Source of the DNA: an uncultured Bacteroidota bacterium
GTDB lineage: Bacteria > Bacteroidota > Bacteroidia > Chitinophagales > Chitinophagaceae
DNA: 5,054 nucleotides
Direction: 5' to 3'
NCBI GenBank assembly: GCA_903847655.1
Contig: CAINEG010000154.1
Span: forward strand, 1-5,054
This document shows, in pieces, positions 1 through 5,054 of the stretch. The position numbers and the translations under genes were made by a program. Under the pieces are notes generated by a model. The model was not told the DNA's origin, ran no database searches, and saw only the letters and a list, made by a program, of their open reading frames with translations. Every line of letters starts with the position of its first letter. Positions within the stretch are counted from its first letter, which is position 1.

Positions 1-415
1 ACTCTTTAGCAAAAAGTGTATCATAATTAGATAATTTTTTCTCTAATTGTTGATACTCAATAAATGCCTTATTTTTTGAATTGCTAAAGCTTATAAAATC
101 TAAATAATTAGCCCCTGAAATTTCCACCTTTAAACTGTCTTTATTTTCTAAGGCAAAGAAAATTTTAGTTTTTGATTTAGGGAAATAGAAAAAATAAATA
201 CCTCCTAGTATTGGCTTTTTGGCGCTAAGTGTAAAACTACCTTTCGATAAATTAATGGTGTCTTTTGGAATAAAGTTTTTCTCATCAAATACGGTACCTC
301 TAAAATAAACAACTGTATCTAATGTATTAATAGCCTTAATTTTAATTTGATATTGCGCATTAGCCAGATTCGCGAATGACAATAGTATAATTAAAAAGAG
401 GCCGGATTTTCTCAT
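1..415 (-). CDS. Exported protein with DUF4369/DUF5106-like N-terminus, probable TlpA/thioredoxin-family (partial, 3' end outside window)
   Basis: An open frame of 138 complete codons starts at ATG 415-413 and runs off the left edge without a stop. It begins with a classic Sec signal peptide: MRK, a hydrophobic core (residues 5-15), then a probable signal peptidase I site after Ala20 (A-N-A before Gln21). There is no lipobox cysteine, so a periplasmic soluble protein is more likely than a lipoprotein. Residues 21-110 look like the beta-rich domain that precedes thioredoxin folds in Bacteroidota (DUF4369/DUF5106 type): a strand pattern around TVVYFRG, then a KDTINL segment, a GGIYFFYFP strand, and ENKDSLKVEI. 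After that a charged helix begins (KAFIEYQQLEKKL). In such proteins a thioredoxin domain with a CxxC or degenerate site follows, but that part is outside the window. The gene lies 25 bases after the ligase stop, so it is probably co-transcribed with it. G+C is only about 28%, lower than its neighbours. The coding call is firm; the family is moderately sure and the function is unproven. Confidence 0.75.
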   Translation of the reverse strand, partial: MRKSGLFLIILLSFANLANAQYQIKIKAINTLDTVVYFRGTVFDEKNFIPKDTINLSKGSFTLSAKKPILGGIYFFYFPKSKTKIFFALENKDSLKVEISGANYLDFISFSNSKNKAFIEYQQLEKKLSNYDTLFAKE

Positions 416-440
416 TACAGGTGCTTAATAGTTCATCAAT

Positions 441-2792
441 TTACTTACAATACAAGGCAATATACTTATCTATATCAGGATAATTTTTCTTTTTGGCAGC
501 TTGCAAAGATCCACAGGCATCCGTGTTTTTTCCCAAGGCCACCAAGGACATCGCTTTAAAAAATTCCGACTTACCCGTATTGTTTTGAGGAAAAGCAATG
601 GCTTTGTCAAAATAGGCAATACACTTATCGTAATTTTTATTGGTATAATAACAAATGGCAATGTTCTCCGTATGGGTATAATTAAAAGGTTCTACGACAC
701 TTGCCTTAATGTATAATTTTGCTGCACCATTATAATCTCCTTTAGCAAATAAAGCACCCGCGCTAGCGGCAAATGCATTCACTGCCGAACCAACTTGATT
801 ATTACTTCCACTGCGATTTTGATACAATAAATTTTTGGTACCTCTTAATAAGACAGAATCACCTGGAAAATGAACTAGGGCAGAATCTAAAATAGTATAC
901 ATGTATTTATCAGCGCCTCCTTTTACTTCATACATGGCCATTAAATACTGATTGACGGCCTCGCCCCCATCACGGTATTTCTTGTATAAATTATAGGCCT
1001 TGGTAATTTCAAGGGTATCTCTTTTTTTAGCTGCCGCAAACAATACATTTTTATAATAACTAGTAGCACGAGGCCAATTATAAAAAGCACGTTTGGCATA
1101 AAAACTTACACTGTCAAAATTTTGTTGGGCCGCAAAAATGGCTGTCTTGATAAAATCGTTGTAATGCAAGGCAGGATTTACCTTTTCGCTTTCTCTTAAT
1201 AACTTCATGGCCTCATCATAATGCTTGTCTCTAAAGTAATACCTAGCCACCAAGGCTTTAATGGGTAACGTAGAAGTAGACAAATTAGGAAAAGTGGGGA
1301 ATGCGCTTTTCACTTCATCCAAGGCCATCTTAGGATCACTGTCAATTTCTCCCATCACATACTTTTGCACTTTTAAGGATTCATACACTTGTTGATTGAT
1401 GTAGATACTTGGAACAATAGTAACTAGTGTTATAATTATAAAAAAGCCAGTGGCTATTTTAGCGCTAAACAATTTGAATTTAGGCATAGCCAAAAACTGA
1501 TCATTCATAAGATATGCTGGCGCCATCACCAAGGCAAAAACAATGGCCAAAATGGTTTGCATGATGGTTCGCTCTGTAGGAAAATTGAAAAACGCATCTA
1601 TAAAATAACAGGCCAAGGCCATTGCAGAAATAGTAGCTATAAAATGATATTGTTTGGCATTTTTGTTTCGCCAAATTTTAATGGTCAATACCCCTAGTAA
1701 AATAAAGAGGGAGGCATAACCAACAAAACCTATAATTCCCAAGTCAGCCCCATTTTCAAAAAAATCGTTGTGGGAATGATAAGGCACAAACAAATCATTG
1801 GTTCTTTCTTTTTCATAAGGGATAGAAGCTAGTTTCCAGTTACCATAGCCATCGCCTAAAATTGGATGCTTTTTAAAATAATCTAAGGCCGCCCACCATA
1901 AGTGAATACGGGCACCTTCTTCACTCGCAATGGTAATGTCTCCAATTCTTTTGGTCACAGAACCATAACTTCCTTGAGTGTCCTGCATCTTTACTGCATT
2001 ACTCAAAACCATATTGGCCGAAAAAAAGGCAAGGCCTACCGGTACCAAGAAAAGCAGTATTTGTACCATGGCTTCTTTTCTTTTTTTGTATAAAAAGATG
2101 ACCGTAGTAATTACAAAAAACAATACAATTAATAAAAGGGCCACATAAGTAGAACGGGTATTCATGATAAACACCGCAAATACACCTAAGAATACAGTGA
2201 TAAACCCAATAATTTTATTGAATACCTTCCCAGTGACAATCAAGTACAATGCAAAAGGAACTTTAATGAGCAAACTAGCTGCCATTACATTCTTATTGCC
2301 ATTATTGCCCGTCAAACTAACAATATTTGTATTTAAATCCATTGTATCAATATTATTATTGAAACCTGTAATCACATACAAGGCATCATACACTAAAATC
2401 AAGCTTAAGATCAAACACAAAAAAGTATAAAAAGAACTTAAATCCTTTTTATAGAGTAAAACAGAAATATTGACAAACAATAAAAAAGTACTGGCTAGTC
2501 TAGATAAGCAAACCATGGCCTCATTGGCATTCATGGCATAAGAAATAGAAATTAATGCCCAAATAAAGTACACCAAATATACCAATGAAAATCTACTATT
2601 GAAAATGGCTTGTATGGCTTCTTTATATTTGTCTTTTTCAAAAAACAAATAACCAAATAACAACAAATCCACCACACTAGTATACAACCATTGCGCCCCC
2701 ATTACATCAGCACCCCCTAAATCGGGAATAAAATGTACCACTAAATAAATAGTGGCAAAAAACAAGAGGATATAATCAGGGCCTTTTTTCAT
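441..2792 (-). CDS. O-antigen ligase/polymerase family (Wzy_C/WaaL-like) membrane protein with C-terminal TPR region
   Basis: A complete 783-residue protein from ATG 2792-2790 to TAA 443-441. The first ~465 residues hold about 12-13 hydrophobic segments (roughly 8-24, 38-53, 70-86, 97-114, 122-142, 170-187, 193-209, 215-234, 243-262, 350-373, 384-402, 408-428, 444-464). Between the ninth and tenth lies the long loop (263-349) typical of O-antigen ligases and Wzy polymerases. Family hallmarks are NTRSTY (211-216), R296 followed by WW and HPILGDGYGNW (309-319), and PYHSHNDFFENGADLGIIG (338-356) with His339, His341 and Asn342. Such enzymes transfer undecaprenyl-linked glycans to lipid A-core, to another repeat unit or to protein; the sequence does not say which. 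Residues ~470-783 are soluble, presumably periplasmic, with TPR-like helical pairs near 515-545, 676-703, 709-735 and 742-780. Cys760 and Cys782 could form a disulfide. No Shine-Dalgarno sequence precedes the start, which lies 27 bases after the yhcH-like stop. The family is confident; the acceptor is unknown. Confidence 0.9.
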   Translation of the reverse strand: MKKGPDYILLFFATIYLVVHFIPDLGGADVMGAQWLYTSVVDLLLFGYLFFEKDKYKEAIQAIFNSRFSLVYLVYFIWALISISYAMNANEAMVCLSRLASTFLLFVNISVLLYKKDLSSFYTFLCLILSLILVYDALYVITGFNNNIDTMDLNTNIVSLTGNNGNKNVMAASLLIKVPFALYLIVTGKVFNKIIGFITVFLGVFAVFIMNTRSTYVALLLIVLFFVITTVIFLYKKRKEAMVQILLFLVPVGLAFFSANMVLSNAVKMQDTQGSYGSVTKRIGDITIASEEGARIHLWWAALDYFKKHPILGDGYGNWKLASIPYEKERTNDLFVPYHSHNDFFENGADLGIIGFVGYASLFILLGVLTIKIWRNKNAKQYHFIATISAMALACYFIDAFFNFPTERTIMQTILAIVFALVMAPAYLMNDQFLAMPKFKLFSAKIATGFFIIITLVTIVPSIYINQQVYESLKVQKYVMGEIDSDPKMALDEVKSAFPTFPNLSTSTLPIKALVARYYFRDKHYDEAMKLLRESEKVNPALHYNDFIKTAIFAAQQNFDSVSFYAKRAFYNWPRATSYYKNVLFAAAKKRDTLEITKAYNLYKKYRDGGEAVNQYLMAMYEVKGGADKYMYTILDSALVHFPGDSVLLRGTKNLLYQNRSGSNNQVGSAVNAFAASAGALFAKGDYNGAAKLYIKASVVEPFNYTHTENIAICYYTNKNYDKCIAYFDKAIAFPQNNTGKSEFFKAMSLVALGKNTDACGSLQAAKKKNYPDIDKYIALYCK

Positions 2793-2819
2793 CTATTAAA
2801 ACTACTATTTTTATTGGAT

Positions 2820-3275
2820 TTAGTGTACCCTTAGTTTCATGACCACTTTTTTAATGGGCCCTTCTCCAATCATAGGTGCGTGCACATCATTAGGGAAATA
2901 AATACTAAACATACCTGCCTGCAATTCAAAAAACAAACTTGGTGCATCTGCATAAAACATAACATCTTTTTCTACGCTGTATTCTCCCTTGGGTTGGCTA
3001 CAGTTGGATCTAGCCCTCCAGCCCACGGTTTCCTTACCTTTTAAAACAATTTGAATATCGATATAAGTGTTGTGGCATTCAAACCCTGCCAATGATTCTT
3101 CTGCAGGAACGCAGTTGCCCTCCATGACAATGGCCTTGATATCTTCCCCATCTACCAAAATGGTACCTGGCTCCAAGCTCATCAAATGAGTGGTCACTAT
3201 ATAATCCATGGCCTTTGCAAATCGTGGATGCAAATTGGCGTACTTTGTTATTTCACTTAATTTATCAATCACCAT
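2820..3275 (-). CDS. YhcH/YjgK/YiaL family protein (DUF386, NanQ/TabA-like)
   Basis: A complete 151-residue cytoplasmic protein, the usual length for this family, from ATG 3275-3273 to TAA 2822-2820. The N-terminus MVIDKLSEITKYANLHPRF matches the family's characteristic opening, which supports this start. Conserved blocks follow in order: E66-C-H68 and YIDIQ (71-75), VLKGKETVGW (77-86), FYADAP (107-112), GMFSIYFPNDVHAP (121-134, with His132) and KKVVMKLRV (142-150). Family structures are cupin-like beta barrels that bind a metal through Glu/His residues, and E66, H68 and H132 are the likely counterparts here. Characterised relatives include E. coli NanQ (YhcH), an N-acetylneuraminate anomerase, and TabA (YjgK), linked to biofilm and toxin responses. 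The substrate here cannot be deduced. There are no sialic-acid genes beside it; it sits 16 bases after mutS2 and 27 bases before a glycan ligase gene, probably in the same transcript. No Shine-Dalgarno sequence is visible; the leader is A-rich. Confidence 0.9.
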   Translation of the reverse strand: MVIDKLSEITKYANLHPRFAKAMDYIVTTHLMSLEPGTILVDGEDIKAIVMEGNCVPAEESLAGFECHNTYIDIQIVLKGKETVGWRARSNCSQPKGEYSVEKDVMFYADAPSLFFELQAGMFSIYFPNDVHAPMIGEGPIKKVVMKLRVH

Positions 3276-3291
3276 GGTGTTTCAATTTTTA

Positions 3292-5054
3292 TTATTTCTT
3301 TTTGGGTTCATCTATTTTTTCTACCACCATCAAATCTTCCAGATCAATATTCATAGGCAACTGCCCCACTTTTACAATGGCTCTTTTACCTTTAAAACCA
3401 ATCACTTCTCCCACTTGATAATTCTTCTTTAGTTTTACCATTGAACCTAGTACAATGGGTACTGCCAATTCTTTATAATTTTTATCTACTTTTTTAGCCA
3501 ATCGATTAATGACAATTTTATCATTGGTCTTAAATAATAAATTGTATAAATTCTTCATCACTTCTTCCTTCTTTTCCGATTTTTTCCAATCTAGTGCGAT
3601 TTGCTTTATTTTTCGCTCCATATCTTTCAAATATGCAAATTTTTCCTCGGCTACCCTATTCTGTTCTTTTAATAATTCAATTTGTTGTACATGTTTTTCT
3701 TTGTCCAAAACCTTTTTTAATTCGGTCTGCAATTGTTCGTTTTCTTTTTGTTTTTTATGTAAATCCTTACGCTCTTGTTGCACCAATTGCAAATCCTGTT
3801 CAGTTCTATTCAATAAATTATCCAATTCAAAATGATGGCTGTCCACCAATTTTCTAGCTCTATTAATTAAATGCTTGGGCAGTCCAATCCTTTCCGCAAT
3901 CGCGAAGGTATAAGAGCTGCCTGGCTTGCCTATGACCAATTGATAGAGAGGTTCTAGCTTTACTTCATCAAACTGCATGGCTCCGTTAATAATGCCTTTA
4001 TTATGATTGGCCATTACTTTTAAATTCAAATAATGCGTGGTCACAATACCCTGTGCATGCCTATGCGATAATTCTTCTAATATCACTTCTGCAAAGGCAC
4101 CTCCTAAATGTGGGTCACTACCACTTCCTAGTTCATCTATAAAAAACAAAGTTTTACCATTGGCATTTTCAATAAAATGCTTCATGTGTAATAAATGACT
4201 CGAATAAGTACTTAATTCAAAGGCTAGGTTTTGCGTATCTCCTAGTTGAATAAATAATTGTTTGTAAATACCCATCTGTGAGGTAGCACTCATTGGCACA
4301 AGCAATCCGCTTTGCAACATCACTTGGTTTAGCCCCAAGGTTTTCATGGACACTGTTTTACCACCGGCATTGGGTCCACTAATAATTAATATACGTGCCT
4401 CATCATCTAATTCTAAATTAACGGGGATGGTTTTCTTACCCGATGTCTTATTGTAGATGTATAGCAAGGGATGATAGGCCTCAATTAAATGTGTAATGGC
4501 TTTATTATGCACCATGGGCCTATTCGCATTCATATCTATCGCTAGTAATGCCTTGGCTCTGATAAAATCAAAACTGCCAATAATTTGCGCATAGCTAAGT
4601 AGTAAACTTGAATAAGGTGCTAACTGTGCCGTTAAGGCTCTTAATATTTTTTGAACTTCTTTTAATTCATCTTGTTCTAATCCATACAACTCATTATTCA
4701 GCTCAATAGTTTCCTCCGGTTCTATAAAAGCTGTTTTACGACTATCACTCTCTCCATGTAAAAAACCTTTTACCTGTCTTTTGTATTCAGAAAAAACGGC
4801 AACTACTCTTCGGCCATTGCTAAAGCTTTCATCTATATCGGCGGTATAACCCGACTTGGCTAATCGTTGCACTACTTTTTCAAAAATGCGGCGTAGCTCC
4901 TGCCTTTTTTTAAATAACTGCGTTCTTATTTTAGATAAGTCTTCAGAAGCTTTATCTTTTACAGAACCTCTATCATCAATAATTAAATCAATACATTCAA
5001 TAATGGCCTTTTCATAATAAGACGACTTCACCACTTCATACAAATTGGAATAAG
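3292..5054 (-). CDS. mutS2: MutS2-family ATPase, Smr domain absent (5' end outside window)
   Basis: The frame is open to the right edge (codons for Y-S-N-L precede YEVVKSS), so the start is outside the window; I estimate 100-130 residues are missing. There are 586 visible codons. Counting from the TTG (Leu) codon at 5043 as residue 1, the order is: MutS core/lever helices with the family phrase DDRGSVKDKASEDLSKIR (23-40) and FIEPEET (106-112); Walker A GPNAGGKT (223-230, bases 4354-4377); the ELSTYSSHL signature region (276-284); Walker B LFFIDE followed by LGSGSDP (299-311); the TTH switch (335-337); a long charged coiled coil (about 405-495); and a small KOW-like beta domain (533-575). The protein then ends with KKK and tandem TAA stops. 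MutS2 proteins lack the mismatch-recognition domain of MutS; they act in suppression of recombination and, in some bacteria, in rescue of collided ribosomes. The C-terminal Smr nuclease domain of canonical members is not present. It is the first visible gene of the probable operon. Confidence 0.93.
   Translation of the reverse strand, partial: YSNLYEVVKSSYYEKAIIECIDLIIDDRGSVKDKASEDLSKIRTQLFKKRQELRRIFEKVVQRLAKSGYTADIDESFSNGRRVVAVFSEYKRQVKGFLHGESDSRKTAFIEPEETIELNNELYGLEQDELKEVQKILRALTAQLAPYSSLLLSYAQIIGSFDFIRAKALLAIDMNANRPMVHNKAITHLIEAYHPLLYIYNKTSGKKTIPVNLELDDEARILIISGPNAGGKTVSMKTLGLNQVMLQSGLLVPMSATSQMGIYKQLFIQLGDTQNLAFELSTYSSHLLHMKHFIENANGKTLFFIDELGSGSDPHLGGAFAEVILEELSHRHAQGIVTTHYLNLKVMANHNKGIINGAMQFDEVKLEPLYQLVIGKPGSSYTFAIAERIGLPKHLINRARKLVDSHHFELDNLLNRTEQDLQLVQQERKDLHKKQKENEQLQTELKKVLDKEKHVQQIELLKEQNRVAEEKFAYLKDMERKIKQIALDWKKSEKKEEVMKNLYNLLFKTNDKIVINRLAKKVDKNYKELAVPIVLGSMVKLKKNYQVGEVIGFKGKRAIVKVGQLPMNIDLEDLMVVEKIDEPKKK

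Noticed and set aside
426..437. Mini-ORF ATG-AAC-TAT-TAA on the minus strand in the ligase-to-exported-protein gap
   Set aside because: At three codons it is expected by chance in A/T-rich sequence. It could affect re-initiation but nothing shows this.
470..661. Minus-strand 63-residue open frame inside the ligase 3' region
   Set aside because: It is an alternative frame of the TPR coding sequence, with no independent support.
757..770. Palindromes such as CGCTAGCG here, and GGTACC sites near 293, 838, 2041 and 3162
   Set aside because: All lie within well-supported coding sequence and are short. The similar flanks at 293 and 838 arise because both encode Arg-Gly-Thr.
501..2430. Plus-strand open frames within the ligase gene (501-716, 1902-2093, 2164-2430)
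   Set aside because: They are antisense to a gene with clear family motifs, and their translations look like shadow sequence without recognisable features.
2573..2580. CAAATATA, which on the minus strand resembles the Bacteroidota -7 element (TAnnTTTG)
   Set aside because: It lies inside the ligase gene about 2 kb from the next start, and I saw no paired -33 element. A chance match is likely.
2781..2790. T-run after GGGCC as a possible terminator
   Set aside because: It encodes the first residues (MKKGP) of the ligase, and no stable stem precedes it in either direction.
3208..3432. Two overlapping plus-strand open frames across the mutS2/yhcH junction
   Set aside because: They lie opposite the well-supported ends of two genes and have no family resemblance.
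3509..3857. Plus-strand open frames opposite the mutS2 coiled coil (3509-3835 and 3594-3857)
   Set aside because: They are rich in Ser, Phe and Cys because they are the complement of a Lys/Glu/Gln-rich coiled coil. They show no domain and no separate start context.
5041..5043. TTG codon at 5043-5041 as a possible mutS2 start
   Set aside because: The frame stays open to the window edge (Y-S-N-L before YEVV), and MutS2 proteins have another 100 or more N-terminal residues. The TTG is an internal Leu codon.

Overview
The window is a compact, AT-rich stretch (about 36-37% G+C by sampled lines) in which all four genes lie on the minus strand. Read in the direction of transcription (right to left) they are: a 5'-truncated mutS2 (3292-5054), a YhcH/YjgK/YiaL-family gene (2820-3275), a large O-antigen ligase-family membrane protein with a C-terminal TPR region (441-2792), and the 5' part of an exported protein that resembles the N-terminal region of Bacteroidota thioredoxin/TlpA-type proteins (1-415). 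The gaps are only 16, 27 and 25 bases, with no promoter or terminator that I can see, so one polycistronic unit is the simplest reading. No stretch longer than 300 bases lacks a gene.

The organism is most likely a member of the Bacteroidota, possibly near Chitinophagaceae/Sphingobacteriia. The evidence is low G+C, no Shine-Dalgarno-like sequence before any of the three visible starts, the DUF4369/DUF5106-like exported protein, a TPR C-terminus ending in the 'AC...YC' pattern common in this phylum, and the style of the MutS2 sequence. This is inference from familiarity, not from a database search.

Functionally the unit mixes nucleic-acid maintenance (MutS2 ATPase), a small cupin-like sugar anomerase-type protein (YhcH), and two envelope proteins (a polytopic glycan ligase/polymerase and a secreted redox-type protein). 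The sequence shows no shared pathway. A glycan link between the YhcH protein and the ligase is conceivable but unproven.

I see no convincing new biological system here. The points most worth checking are: MutS2 ends without the usual C-terminal Smr nuclease domain; the ligase carries a roughly 310-residue TPR extension predicted to be periplasmic; GGCC is strongly over-represented, mainly in the ligase gene; and G+C drops to about 28% in the leftmost gene.
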